Shown here: positions 8,394 to 17,124 of the stretch, one piece after another
Numbering within the stretch: the stretch's first letter is position 1
How the letters are laid out: every line of letters starts with the position of its first letter
Source: Roseburia inulinivorans DSM 16841
Lineage (GTDB): Bacteria > Bacillota > Clostridia > Lachnospirales > Lachnospiraceae
Assembly: GCF_000174195.1 (NCBI RefSeq)
Contig: NZ_ACFY01000170.1
Location: forward strand, 62,001-126,000
Reading direction: 5' to 3'
Length of the DNA: 64,000 nt
Made by a program: the position numbers and the translations under genes
Notes under the pieces: model-generated
Seen by the model: the letters and a program-made list of their open reading frames with translations, nothing else
The model's database searches: none
Told to the model about the DNA's origin: nothing

Positions 8394-8422
8394 TTGCATG
8401 TATTTTTTTCAACGATTATACT
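8394..8422 (+). promoter_or_regulatory. SigA-type promoter for dacA operon
   Basis: TTGCAT (8394-8399), a 17-base spacer and TATACT (8417-8422), about 40 bases upstream of the dacA start. The remainder of the 240-base divergent gap shows no other clear feature. Confidence 0.7.
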
Positions 8423-8462
8423 AATAATGTTCATATGATATAGATAGATTATTGGAGTTTTT

Positions 8463-9848
8463 ATGATGTTGAAAAATAGATGGAAAAAGGCGACATGCCT
8501 GATCCTTACGATTATATCTGCTGTCTGTCTTGGAAAAGTGGACGTCAAGGCGGCAGACTACTGGCCGGATGCGCCGGAGACACTCTCACCGGGTGTTATT
8601 TTGATGGAAGAGTCCACAGGCACGATCCTTTATGAAAAAAATAGTGATGAAGCACACTACCCGGCGAGTATCACCAAGATCATGACCACGCTGCTGGCGT
8701 TGGAAAATGGTAATCTGAGTGACATGGTCACTTTTTCGGATGATGCGATCAACAACACGGAAGGATCGGGAATTGCCAGAGATTACGGCGAGCAGATGAC
8801 CTTAGAGCAGTGTCTTTATGGTGTCATGTTAGAGTCGGCAAATGAATGTGCCTATGCTGTCGCAGAACATGTGGGCGGCACGGTAGAAAATTTTGTGGAC
8901 ATGATGAATGCCAAAGCAAAAGAATTAGGCTGTACCAACACACATTTTGCCAATCCGCACGGCTTACAGGATGAAAATCATTACACGACCGCACATGATA
9001 TGGCGTTGATCGCGCAGGCGGCTTATCAGAATGAAACGTTTCGTATTATTATCGGAACGAAGATGTATACAATCCCTCCAACCAATAAGCATGCGGAGGA
9101 GACGGTGTTAAGGAATCATCACGATATGCTGTGCACCTACCACAATGCGAACCGTAAGTATTTATATCCGTACTGTGTCGGCGGAAAGACCGGATACACG
9201 GCGACTGCAAACAGCACGCTTGTGACTTACGCGGAAAAAGATGGTATGACACTGATCTGTGTGGTAATGGACACACAGTCACCGAATCAGTTTATTGATA
9301 CGGTAAATTTATTTGATTATGCATTTGACAATTTTCAGGTGCTGAATGTAGCGGAAAATGATACGGATTACAGCGCAGAGACAACGGTGGATAATGGTAA
9401 TCTGGACAATATTGCGCCATTTGTGGAGCTTGATAAAGAGGCCGTCATTGTTCTGCCGAAAACAGCAGAATTTTCAGACACCTCATCTTCCGTGGAATAT
9501 AATGACAGCGACCCGGAGATTGCAGGGAGCATCACGTATACTTATGCGGGAAGAAATGTAGGAAAAGCAGATATTAAGACAACCGGCGTGGTCGTAGAAG
9601 GCTACGCATTTGACAATGAGTCGACCGAGGAGGAGGAACAGGAAGCAGTCTCCACGGTGCAGGTGAAACCGATTGTTGTGGTTTTACTCATTGTTGCAGT
9701 GATTTTGCTTGGTGTACTTTTATTTTTCTTAAAACGTTTTTACGATAATTACTATATTATCAAACACAACAGAGCCGTTCGTAGAGACAGAAAAGATCAG
9801 AAACGAAGAATCAGAAAAAAACGTAGAAGACGCAGAAGATGGAGATAA
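8463..9848 (+). CDS. dacA: D-alanyl-D-alanine carboxypeptidase (serine-type, S11 family)
   Basis: A 461-residue low-molecular-mass penicillin-binding protein that trims the terminal D-Ala of peptidoglycan stem peptides outside the membrane. It has a signal peptide (cleavage near VKA-AD, residue 30) and the three active-site motifs SITK (S69), SAN (about 128) and KTG (about 241) at family spacing. Unlike classical DacA, which ends in an amphipathic helix, this protein ends in a full transmembrane segment (about 398-420) and a cytoplasmic tail very rich in Arg/Lys. The start follows TTGGAG. It is followed after three bases by the AbiEi-like gene, so those genes are likely co-transcribed with it. 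Confidence 0.93.
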   Translation: MMLKNRWKKATCLILTIISAVCLGKVDVKAADYWPDAPETLSPGVILMEESTGTILYEKNSDEAHYPASITKIMTTLLALENGNLSDMVTFSDDAINNTEGSGIARDYGEQMTLEQCLYGVMLESANECAYAVAEHVGGTVENFVDMMNAKAKELGCTNTHFANPHGLQDENHYTTAHDMALIAQAAYQNETFRIIIGTKMYTIPPTNKHAEETVLRNHHDMLCTYHNANRKYLYPYCVGGKTGYTATANSTLVTYAEKDGMTLICVVMDTQSPNQFIDTVNLFDYAFDNFQVLNVAENDTDYSAETTVDNGNLDNIAPFVELDKEAVIVLPKTAEFSDTSSSVEYNDSDPEIAGSITYTYAGRNVGKADIKTTGVVVEGYAFDNESTEEEEQEAVSTVQVKPIVVVLLIVAVILLGVLLFFLKRFYDNYYIIKHNRAVRRDRKDQKRRIRKKRRRRRRWR

Positions 9849-9851
9849 AGC

Positions 9852-10481
9852 ATGTCGGAGTCATATGCAGTCAGTGAAAAAAGAGAGTTGCTGTTAGACA
9901 AAGTAAAGAAGTTTATTCTGGATAATGGCGGAATTGTAAAAAAGAGCCAGCTTGCCGGGCTGGGGATCGATTATCGCAGGATCCTTGATTTTGTGGAAAA
10001 GGGGGACATTCTGCGCATAAAAAGCGGTTATTATGCAGTTCATCTCAGTGATTTTACAGAGGAGGAGCTTGTGGCAAAGCTGTTTTCGGACTGCGTGCTG
10101 AATCTGGAGAATGCGTTATATGCGTATGGCTATATCAAAAACAAACCATATGGCTGGCGGCTTGCGGTGGATAAGAATACTTCCAAATCACGGTTTAAAA
10201 TGGATTATCCGAAGATCATTCCGATGTATGCAGAGCCGGATACTTTGGAGCTTGGAGTGACAGAAATACAGCTTTCCAATGTGACAGTCCGGATTTTTGA
10301 AAAGGAAAGACTGATCTGTGAATGCTTAAAATACGAAGACAAGATGGATCGGGAAAGATTCAAAGAAGGACTGATGGCTTACATAAAAGATCCGAAGAAG
10401 GATATTGCAAAACTGATGTATTATGCAAAAGAGCGTAAAGTTGTGAAAAAAGTTCAGAATATGATTGGAGTCTGGCTTTAA
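9852..10481 (+). CDS. AbiEi-like winged-helix protein (type IV antitoxin family)
   Basis: This 209-residue protein begins with a winged-helix domain (about 12-62) whose pattern NGGIVKKSQLAGLGIDYRR followed by GDILRIKSGYYAV matches the N-terminal domain of AbiEi antitoxins. The rest resembles the AbiEi C-terminal domain (SNVTVRIFEKERLICECLKY). In AbiE systems AbiEi represses its own operon and neutralises the nucleotidyltransferase toxin AbiEii. It sits three bases after dacA and abuts the next start codon (TAA then ATG), so it has no room for a promoter of its own. A regulatory rather than antitoxin role is possible because the partner looks catalytically degenerate. Confidence 0.75.
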   Translation: MSESYAVSEKRELLLDKVKKFILDNGGIVKKSQLAGLGIDYRRILDFVEKGDILRIKSGYYAVHLSDFTEEELVAKLFSDCVLNLENALYAYGYIKNKPYGWRLAVDKNTSKSRFKMDYPKIIPMYAEPDTLELGVTEIQLSNVTVRIFEKERLICECLKYEDKMDRERFKEGLMAYIKDPKKDIAKLMYYAKERKVVKKVQNMIGVWL

Positions 10482-11366
10482 ATGGAACAGAACCTACTTA
10501 CGAAGAAGAAGTTAAAAGAAAAAAGCATAGAGTATCAAATCCCATTTGCAGATCTGCTGGAAGGATTTTTGCAGGAAACACTGATGTTCCAAATTCTGGA
10601 AACCGATTTTGCAAAGCGGTTATGGCTGAAAAACCGTGAGGCTTTTGACCTCGACAGTTATCGAAAGGAGTGGCAGAAGCCACTTTATTTTGTATACGGG
10701 CAGGATGATGGGAAAGAACAGCAGGTATTGGACGAAAAGTGGATCACTGATTTTGCAGAGGCGATCTGCGCGAAACGGGAATATCATATCCGCTGGAATT
10801 ATTCTGTGGAAAAAGAGGAACAGGACTATCTGGTTTACATAACTGGAAAATGGGAAGAAATGAAGGTTCCGCTTACCATCCGTATCAGTCCATTGGTATA
10901 TGATGCAGCAAAGCCGGAAAAACAGGAGCTGCAGTCTGTATTTTTTGAGAAGAAATGTGCAGCGTATCAACATTTTCCGGTTGAAACATATCTGGCAGAA
11001 CAACTTTTTACAATCCTCAAATATCTGGAACTGATTCCTTCTATGGAGGTATATGATACAACATTTCGTCTGCTGAAGCAGGAAACTGTCGATGGACGGC
11101 ATATTTACGAGACACTCTCTTTTTTCTGCGAAAAAGAGGAAGTGATTCCACAGGAAAAAAGGATTGAAATGCTGGCATCGTATGAAACCTACACCTATAT
11201 GAAAAAACGGTGGGAAAAATATATAAGGAAGCAGGGAACAGAGGATGTTTCCTGGGAAACAGTATTGCATCGGATCATGGCTTTTTTAAGTCCTGTCTGG
11301 AATGCAATGTGCAGAGACGAGGTGTTCTTTGGAGACTGGATGCCGGATCTGGAACGATATTTATAA
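10482..11366 (+). CDS. AbiEii-like nucleotidyltransferase-family partner, active-site motif not visible
   Basis: This 294-residue protein directly follows the AbiEi-like gene. Position and pattern fit an AbiEii/AbiGii-type protein: an N-terminal LLEGFLQETLMFQILE...FAKRLWLK segment where AbiEii has a similar helix leading to LKGGT, and a C-terminal part FPVETYLAEQLFTILKYLE...VYDTTFRLLK like the AbiEii helix and the 'RDLYDL' region. The catalytic GG(S/T)xxxR and DxD motifs are not apparent: the sequence goes from RLWLKN to REAFDLDSY. It may be an inactive homologue, or a family of different function sharing only the fold. No signal peptide or membrane segment. Confidence 0.5.
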   Translation: MEQNLLTKKKLKEKSIEYQIPFADLLEGFLQETLMFQILETDFAKRLWLKNREAFDLDSYRKEWQKPLYFVYGQDDGKEQQVLDEKWITDFAEAICAKREYHIRWNYSVEKEEQDYLVYITGKWEEMKVPLTIRISPLVYDAAKPEKQELQSVFFEKKCAAYQHFPVETYLAEQLFTILKYLELIPSMEVYDTTFRLLKQETVDGRHIYETLSFFCEKEEVIPQEKRIEMLASYETYTYMKKRWEKYIRKQGTEDVSWETVLHRIMAFLSPVWNAMCRDEVFFGDWMPDLERYL

Positions 11367-12475
11367 GAGGCTGCCCACAGGCAGCCTTTATTTCTGGTTT
11401 TATTGTCTGCCCAGATATTCCCAGAGGAATGTGACAATATTTTTGGTTTGTTCAGATCAAAGACCGGAAGGGAAGTCTCTGCATGATATGGAAAATCAGC
11501 AAATACAGCGATCAGATCTTTTTCGTCAGATAACGGTGTTTCCGACCAGTATTTCCGCAGGATTTCAATTTTATTCGGCGCATCTGCTCCAAAATTTTCC
11601 GTCAGAACAAGGTCGGCACCGGAGAGCGACGAGGAGAGATTTTCCAGAGTCGGCTCAAAAAAGACGTTTTTGAATACGACAGAGGAATCTTCTTTGATGA
11701 GGTGAACGACTTTTAACCCCTCACGCTCTAATAAAGGAAGCAGCCGCTCAATGAGAGGTGTCATGATCGTTCCCGGTTTTGCCACAAAGGAGATCACCGG
11801 AGTTGTATGCAAAAATAAATCTCTGGTGTCTTTGAAATATTCGATCAGCGCCTGGGAAGAATCTGGCGGTACAATTCCGCTTAAAATACGAAGCGCATGA
11901 TAATAATTGTCTCTGGTGTCCAGATTATAGTACTGGATATCGATCGGTGTCGGTGCAGCCTCGGCGATCGCAGCCTCAGTCACGTATCTGGTGCTGCACT
12001 TTTCCCGCAGCGTGTTGAACGTGAGCTGGTGGAGCAGAAGACATTTTCCGATGGTTGTAATGCAATTTTTGGAGTAGGCAGCAGTTGCAGTTTCGAGATA
12101 GGAAGCCTTTCCCTCAAGCGTGCAGATATCGGCGTCACCGAGCTCTGAGAGCAGGGCAAGTCCTGTTTTCGGTTCCAGAAACGGAGTGTCTACAGACATA
12201 AAAAATGCGCATTCCTCATCGATCATGGATAAGCCGGAAAAAATGCCGGACATTGGTCCCTGATTCGGATAGATATCCGGGATTTCAGTTACGGGAAGCT
12301 TCAGATGGGAGTAATCCCCCTTTATTTTTACCGAGAGATAAATCCTGGAAAAATACGGCTGAAATTTTCTGACAAGATATTCAATTAAACAGGTGTCCCC
12401 AAAAGGAAGAAGAGCCTTATCGGTTCCCATCCGTGTGCTGTTTCCGCCACAGAGGATCACAAGCGCATTTTTCAT
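11195..12475 (-). CDS. Molybdenum cofactor guanylyltransferase MobA fused to MobB-like domain (apparent 3' frameshift)
   Basis: Residues 1-190 are a MobA-type nucleotidyltransferase with LCGGNSTRMGTDKALLPFG as GTP/metal-binding start and MSVDTPFLEP as the DxP motif. It would transfer GMP to molybdopterin. Residues about 220-360 resemble MobB/P-loop-associated sequence (FVAKPGTIMTPLIERLLPLL) but lack a clear GKT motif. The open frame runs to 11195, 172 bases into the convergent AbiEii-like gene. After PVFDLN (about 11452) the frame becomes non-protein-like, while a neighbouring frame reads EQTKNIVTFLWEYLGRQ and stops at 11400. The natural end is therefore probably 11400, with a one-base indel near 11452. 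No other molybdenum genes are in the window. The start follows GGAGGTAT. Confidence 0.8.
   Translation of the reverse strand: MKNALVILCGGNSTRMGTDKALLPFGDTCLIEYLVRKFQPYFSRIYLSVKIKGDYSHLKLPVTEIPDIYPNQGPMSGIFSGLSMIDEECAFFMSVDTPFLEPKTGLALLSELGDADICTLEGKASYLETATAAYSKNCITTIGKCLLLHQLTFNTLREKCSTRYVTEAAIAEAAPTPIDIQYYNLDTRDNYYHALRILSGIVPPDSSQALIEYFKDTRDLFLHTTPVISFVAKPGTIMTPLIERLLPLLEREGLKVVHLIKEDSSVVFKNVFFEPTLENLSSSLSGADLVLTENFGADAPNKIEILRKYWSETPLSDEKDLIAVFADFPYHAETSLPVFDLNKPKILSHSSGNIWADNKTRNKGCLWAASYKYRSRSGIQSPKNTSSLHIAFQTGLKKAMIRCNTVSQETSSVPCFLIYFSHRFFI
11368..11394 (+). terminator. Intrinsic terminator after the AbiE-like pair
   Basis: AGGCTGCC and GGCAGCCT form a compact GC-rich hairpin one base after the stop at 11366. 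A short T-rich run (TTTATTT) follows. Confidence 0.7.
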
Positions 12476-12677
12476 ACTATACCTCCGGAATGTTATTGTT
12501 TGATCCGCAATCTAAAATACTATAGCATAGGAAATACTTTTTTTTCTAAGAGTAATGAGTGGATGGTAATGCAAGTCATTGCTGAATCTGTGGGGAAAGT
12601 GTGTTATACTAAGGTATATCAGTATGTATCTGGTATTATATACTGATATGGATATCGAACATCAGGAGCAGGTTTAC

Positions 12678-14135
12678 ATGAAGTATTTGATAGATGATTT
12701 AGAGGAATATGCACAGTCGGACTATTATCCGTTCCATATGCCGGGACACAAAAGAAAAAGTCTGTCGTTTCCCAATCCGTATGAGATTGATATCACGGAG
12801 ATTGACGGATTTGACAATCTGCATCATGCGACCGGTATGATAAAGGAAGCCGAAGTGCGCGGAGCAGAGCTTTACCATTCAAAACGGTGCTTTTTTCTTG
12901 TAAATGGAAGTACCTGTGGCTTGCTGGCTGCCATCAGTGCTGCCACAAGGCGTGGAGACAAGGTATTAGTCGCAAGAAATTGTCACAAAGCGGTATATCA
13001 TGCATTATATATGAATGAATTACAGGCAGAATATCTGTATCCTTCCATCACAAAAAATGGAATCCAGGGACAGATCACGGTAGAGCAGGTGCAGGAATCG
13101 TTATATGAAAATCCTGACGCAGTGGCAGTGATTCTCACTTCCCCGACGTATGAGGGAATTGTGTCAGACGTGGCGAAGATTGCAGAGGTGTGCCATGAAC
13201 ATGGGATTCCGCTTATCGTGGATGAAGCACACGGAGCGCATTTTGGATTCGGAGGCGGTTTCCCGGAAAATGCAGTAAAACTTGGTGCGGACGCAGTGAT
13301 TATGAGTTTACATAAGACATTACCGTCGTTTACCCAGACAGCGCTGCTGCATTTGGCGTCTGATCTCATTGATGAGAAGCGGGTGGAGCGGTATCTGTCC
13401 ATTTACGAGACGAGTTCACCATCCTATATTTTTATGGCGGGAATGGATTCGTGTATCCGGCTGATTGCAGAACATGGGCAGCAGCTTTTTGCAGATTACA
13501 GAAAACGTCTGACAGCTTTTTATGAGAAAACAGCCGATTTAAAATACCTGCATGTCATGCAGAATGAAGATTTGAGTATTGAGGAAGCATTTGACTGGGA
13601 CGATTCCAAACTGGTCATTTTTGCCGAGAGAGCTGGGATGACAGGGGATGAACTGCATCAGATTCTTTTGAAAAAATACCATTTACAGATGGAGATGGTT
13701 TCCGGTTATTATGTGCTGGGAATGACAAGTCTGATGGACGAGGACGAGGGATTGGAGCGTCTGGCAGGCGCACTGCATGAGATCGATGCAAAGATGCAGG
13801 AGGACATTTCAAAAGGAAGCAAAAATTTGAATCATCTGCCAGATGATGGGATGTATCATTCCTTTATTGAGAAAATATATCAGAAATATCCGCGTGAAAT
13901 GCAGATTTATCAGGCGGAGGAGCTTCCTTATAAAGAAGTAACGTTAGAGGAAGCAGTCGGAAATATGTCTGCGGACACGATTTATCTGTATCCGCCGGGA
14001 ATTCCGATGATCGTTCCGGGAGAGATTATCACGAAGCGTCTGGCAGATAATATTGAGGAATGCTTATCACTTGGACTGCGAATAGAAGGTAGTTCTGATG
14101 TGCAGGAAAAAATTCTAAAGATTGTATATTTTTAA
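12678..14135 (+). CDS. Orn/Lys/Arg decarboxylase family protein (YaaO-like)
   Basis: A 485-residue PLP-dependent fold-type I decarboxylase, acting on a basic amino acid (Lys, Orn or Arg) and giving the polyamine. Signatures: FHMPGHKRK near the N-terminus, NGSTCGLLAA, DEAHGAHFGF and SLHKTLPSFTQTA, where the Lys binds PLP. The shorter group with a C-terminal domain ending around residue 485 matches B. subtilis YaaO/SpeA. ATG 12678 is chosen because AGGAG lies nine bases upstream; the frame is open further back to 12579 without a better site. It heads the cluster decarboxylase-kinase-yaaR-holB-ricT-trmN6, in the same order as the Bacillus yaaO-tmk-yaaQ-yaaR-holB-yaaT-yabA-yabB block. Exact substrate is not determinable. 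Confidence 0.9.
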   Translation: MKYLIDDLEEYAQSDYYPFHMPGHKRKSLSFPNPYEIDITEIDGFDNLHHATGMIKEAEVRGAELYHSKRCFFLVNGSTCGLLAAISAATRRGDKVLVARNCHKAVYHALYMNELQAEYLYPSITKNGIQGQITVEQVQESLYENPDAVAVILTSPTYEGIVSDVAKIAEVCHEHGIPLIVDEAHGAHFGFGGGFPENAVKLGADAVIMSLHKTLPSFTQTALLHLASDLIDEKRVERYLSIYETSSPSYIFMAGMDSCIRLIAEHGQQLFADYRKRLTAFYEKTADLKYLHVMQNEDLSIEEAFDWDDSKLVIFAERAGMTGDELHQILLKKYHLQMEMVSGYYVLGMTSLMDEDEGLERLAGALHEIDAKMQEDISKGSKNLNHLPDDGMYHSFIEKIYQKYPREMQIYQAEELPYKEVTLEEAVGNMSADTIYLYPPGIPMIVPGEIITKRLADNIEECLSLGLRIEGSSDVQEKILKIVYF

Positions 14136-14166
14136 AGACTATATTATACTAAATGAGGCAGGAAAA

Positions 14167-14754
14167 ATGGGTAAAATATATTGTATCATGGGAAAAAGTT
14201 CCACGGGAAAAGATACCCTGTTTAAAAAGATATTGGGAGATGAAAGTCTCGCGTTAAAGACCATTGTTCCATACACGACAAGACCGGCGCGTGCCGGGGA
14301 AAAAAATGGAGTAGAATATTTTTTCTGTGATGAGGAAAAAGTGGAAGAATTGGAGCGTGAAGGGCGTATTATCGAGCTTCGTGCTTACGATACCATCCAT
14401 GGAATCTGGAAATATCTTACCGTGAATGATGACCAGATCGATCTGGAACACCAGAATTATCTGATCATAGGAACACTGGAATCTTATTTAAAGATCCGTG
14501 ATTACTTTGGAAAAGAGAAAGTCGTGCCGATTTATATAGAAGTGGAAGACGGCGAGCGTCTAAGCCGGGCATTAAACAGAGAGCGTATGCAGGAAAGCCC
14601 GAAGTATGAGGAACTTTGCCGCAGATTTCTGGCAGATGCGAAAGATTTTTCAGAGGAAAAGTTAAACGAAGCCGGAATTACAAGAAGATTTGTCAATCAG
14701 GATCTCGATGAGACAGAGGAAGAAATCCGTAGAGTAATTTTAGAAAACAGGTAG
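14167..14754 (+). CDS. Guanylate kinase-like protein
   Basis: A 195-residue P-loop nucleotide monophosphate kinase. Walker A is MGKSSTGKDT near the N-terminus; TIVPYTTRPARAGEKNGVEY is the guanylate-kinase GMP-binding segment, and a lid with RALNRERMQ follows. True Gmk would phosphorylate GMP to GDP. The P-loop GKSSTGKD differs from the standard Gmk GPSGVGKGT, so this may be a paralogue. It occupies the place of tmk (thymidylate kinase) in the equivalent Bacillus cluster. ATG 14167 follows GCAGGAA; the frame extends back to 14122, overlapping the decarboxylase gene, but without a good binding site. Confidence 0.82.
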   Translation: MGKIYCIMGKSSTGKDTLFKKILGDESLALKTIVPYTTRPARAGEKNGVEYFFCDEEKVEELEREGRIIELRAYDTIHGIWKYLTVNDDQIDLEHQNYLIIGTLESYLKIRDYFGKEKVVPIYIEVEDGERLSRALNRERMQESPKYEELCRRFLADAKDFSEEKLNEAGITRRFVNQDLDETEEEIRRVILENR

Positions 14755-14769
14755 GAAAGAAGGTGAGCA

Positions 14770-15213
14770 TTGGTGGATATTAAAGTAAATAATATAGCAC
14801 AGGTGACACAGGTACCTGATACAGTGACAACGGAAACCGGAGATGGAACATTCAAATTCACTCTGGCGAGTGCCATCACCGATGCAGATCTTCAGGCAAA
14901 AGTCGATCTTTTGATGAATGATATCACGGCACAGGGAAACCGTATTGCACAGCATATGGATATCCGCGATATGAAAAAATACCGTGGACTGATCAAAGAC
15001 TTTTTAAATGAGGTGGTGTATCGTTCACACAAGTTTTCCAGAGAGAACTTCTTAGACCGCAAAGGACGGCACAGAGTGTATGGACTGATCCGGCTGATCG
15101 ATTCAAATCTGGATGAACTGGCAAGGGAGCTTGTGAAGGATGAGAAGGATCACATTGCGATCCTGAGCAGGATAGGTGAGATCCGTGGATTGTTGTTGGA
15201 TATATTGACTTAA
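14770..15213 (+). CDS. yaaR: YaaR family protein (DUF327)
   Basis: A 147-residue soluble helical protein whose body ([21 protein letters not shown], then [21 protein letters not shown]) matches the YaaR/DUF327 family, of unknown biochemical role. The start is TTG 14770 or GTG 14773; AAGGTG lies just upstream of both. It sits 15 bases after the kinase gene and 11 before holB, in the same position as in Bacillus. Confidence 0.85.
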   Translation: MVDIKVNNIAQVTQVPDTVTTETGDGTFKFTLASAITDADLQAKVDLLMNDITAQGNRIAQHMDIRDMKKYRGLIKDFLNEVVYRSHKFSRENFLDRKGRHRVYGLIRLIDSNLDELARELVKDEKDHIAILSRIGEIRGLLLDILT

Positions 15214-15224
15214 AGGAGCGGCAT

Positions 15225-16214
15225 ATGGCAGGATTTAAAGATATTATCGGACATGAGCAGATTATAGAGCATTTACAGAATGCGATCGGGATGGATAAAG
15301 TATCCCATGCGTACATCATCAATGGACCGGACAAATCCGGAAAAATGATGCTGGCGGAAGCATTTGCAATGGCTTTGCAGTGTGAAAAGCATGGAAAAGA
15401 GGCATGTATGGAGTGCCATTCCTGCAGACAGGCACTAGGACATAATCAACCGGATATTATTTATGTAAACCACGACAAGCCAAATACCATTTCTGTGGAT
15501 GATATCCGTACACAGGTAAATAATGATATTGATGTGAAACCATACAGCAGCAGTCACAAGATATATATCATTGATGAGGCGGAGAAGATGAACCAGCAGG
15601 CACAGAATGCACTGCTGAAAACCATCGAGGAGCCGCCGGCATATGCGGTCATCATGCTTTTGACAACGAATGCGGACACATTTCTGCCAACGATCTTATC
15701 CAGATGCGTGACGTTGAATATTAAAGTTGTGCCGGATGAGAAAATCAAAAAGTTCCTGATGGAAAAGTATCAGATCCCTGACTATCAGGCGGATGTGTGT
15801 GTGGCATTTGCACAGGGAAATGTGGGAAAAGCAATCCAGCTTGCGTCCTCTGATGATTTTAATGAGATGAAGGCAAGCGCATTGCAGCTGATCAAGCGTC
15901 TCGATGATATTGATCTCTATGAGATGACCGCTGCGGTAAAGCAGATCGCAGATTACAAATTAGAAATTAACGATTACTTTGATCTGATGATGATCTGGTA
16001 TCGTGATGTATTATATTTTAAAGCAACAGGTGACGTAAATGGCCTTATTTTCAAGGATGAGGTCTACGACATAAAACGACAGGCAGAAAAAAGCTCTTAC
16101 AATGGAATCAACAGTATTTTGGAAGCTTTGCGCAAAGCCCAGATACGTCTGGACGCAAACGTAAACTTTGATCTGGTGATTGAGTTATTACTGCTGACAA
16201 TTAAGGAGAACTAG
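15225..16214 (+). CDS. holB: DNA polymerase III subunit delta'
   Basis: This 329-residue AAA+ protein is the delta' component of the clamp loader that places the beta clamp on primed DNA. It starts GFKDIIGHEQIIEHL, with a P-loop-like NGPDKSGKMM (about 34), a four-Cys zinc module CEKHGKEACMECHSC (about 55-69), Walker B IIDEAEKMN, and the sensor segment TILSRCVTL. The P-loop lacks the usual GKT/S, which is common for delta', a subunit that need not hydrolyse ATP. The start is ATG 15225 after AAAGGAG. One base separates its stop from ricT. Confidence 0.95.
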   Translation: MAGFKDIIGHEQIIEHLQNAIGMDKVSHAYIINGPDKSGKMMLAEAFAMALQCEKHGKEACMECHSCRQALGHNQPDIIYVNHDKPNTISVDDIRTQVNNDIDVKPYSSSHKIYIIDEAEKMNQQAQNALLKTIEEPPAYAVIMLLTTNADTFLPTILSRCVTLNIKVVPDEKIKKFLMEKYQIPDYQADVCVAFAQGNVGKAIQLASSDDFNEMKASALQLIKRLDDIDLYEMTAAVKQIADYKLEINDYFDLMMIWYRDVLYFKATGDVNGLIFKDEVYDIKRQAEKSSYNGINSILEALRKAQIRLDANVNFDLVIELLLLTIKEN

Positions 16215-16215
16215 A

Positions 16216-17124
16216 ATGGTAAAAGTAGTAGGAATCCGTTTCCGGAATGCAGGTAAAATATATTATTTCGGACCTGGAAAGTTACAGTTAAAAGCAGGCA
16301 TGCATGCAATTGTAGAGACTGCAAGAGGCGTAGAGATGGGAACTGTCATGACCGATCCGAGGGAAGTGTCCGAGGAGAGCGTCGTCCAGCCATTAAAACC
16401 GGTCATCCGCATTGCGACTGAGCAGGATGAAAAGCAGGCAGAGAAGAACCGCCAGAAGGAAAAAGAGGCGTTTAAGATCTGTCTGGAAAAGATTGCAAAA
16501 CATAAGCTGGATATGAAGTTAGTGGAAGCAGAATACACATTTGATAATAATAAGCTGCTGTTCTATTTTACCGCAGACGGAAGAATTGATTTCCGTGAGC
16601 TGGTAAAAGATCTTGCAGCCGTATTCCGCACAAGGATCGAACTGCGTCAGATCGGTGTCCGCGATGAGACAAAGATTATGGGTGGATATGGAATCTGTGG
16701 ACGTGAACTGTGCTGTCACACATTCCTTTCCGAGTTTGCACCGGTATCAATCAAAATGGCGAAGGAGCAGAATCTTTCCCTGAATCCAACCAAGATTTCC
16801 GGCGTGTGCGGCAGACTGATGTGCTGTCTGAAAAATGAGGAAGAGACATACGAGTATCTCAACAGCCGTCTGCCAAACGTTGGTGATTATGTCACAACGG
16901 ATGATGGTTTGAAGGGCGAAGTTTCTTCTGTAAATGTACTTCGCCAGCTTGTAAAAGTTTTAGTGGAAGTCAATGATGAGAAGGAACTGCGGGAATATCA
17001 GGCAGATCAGTTGAAATTCAAACCAAAACGACGCAGAGATGTGAAGCTTACTGCCGAGGAAATGAAAGAGCTGGCTGCATTAGAAGACCGTGGAGGAAAG
17101 TCAAAGATTGATGATACAAAATAA
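16216..17124 (+). CDS. ricT: PSP1 domain protein RicT (YaaT)
   Basis: A 302-residue PSP1-family protein. In Bacillus, YaaT/RicT forms the Y-complex with RicA and RicF, carries iron-sulfur clusters and helps RNase Y process mRNAs; it also affects sporulation and competence. The conserved Cys motifs are present: GGYGICGRELCCHTFL (about 155-170) and KISGVCGRLMCCLKNEEE (about 195-212). It follows holB by one base and overlaps the start of trmN6. A lysine/arginine-rich tail ends the protein. Confidence 0.94.
   Translation: MVKVVGIRFRNAGKIYYFGPGKLQLKAGMHAIVETARGVEMGTVMTDPREVSEESVVQPLKPVIRIATEQDEKQAEKNRQKEKEAFKICLEKIAKHKLDMKLVEAEYTFDNNKLLFYFTADGRIDFRELVKDLAAVFRTRIELRQIGVRDETKIMGGYGICGRELCCHTFLSEFAPVSIKMAKEQNLSLNPTKISGVCGRLMCCLKNEEETYEYLNSRLPNVGDYVTTDDGLKGEVSSVNVLRQLVKVLVEVNDEKELREYQADQLKFKPKRRRDVKLTAEEMKELAALEDRGGKSKIDDTK

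Noticed and set aside
10620..11270. Minus-strand open frame of 216 codons in the AbiEii-like gene
   Set aside because: Phe/Cys/Leu-rich shadow without a ribosome binding site; the plus-strand gene is tightly coupled to its neighbour.
12605..12610. TATACT as a -10 box for the decarboxylase operon
   Set aside because: No acceptable -35 at 16-18 bases (the best TTGCTG needs a 20-base spacer), so no promoter was annotated.
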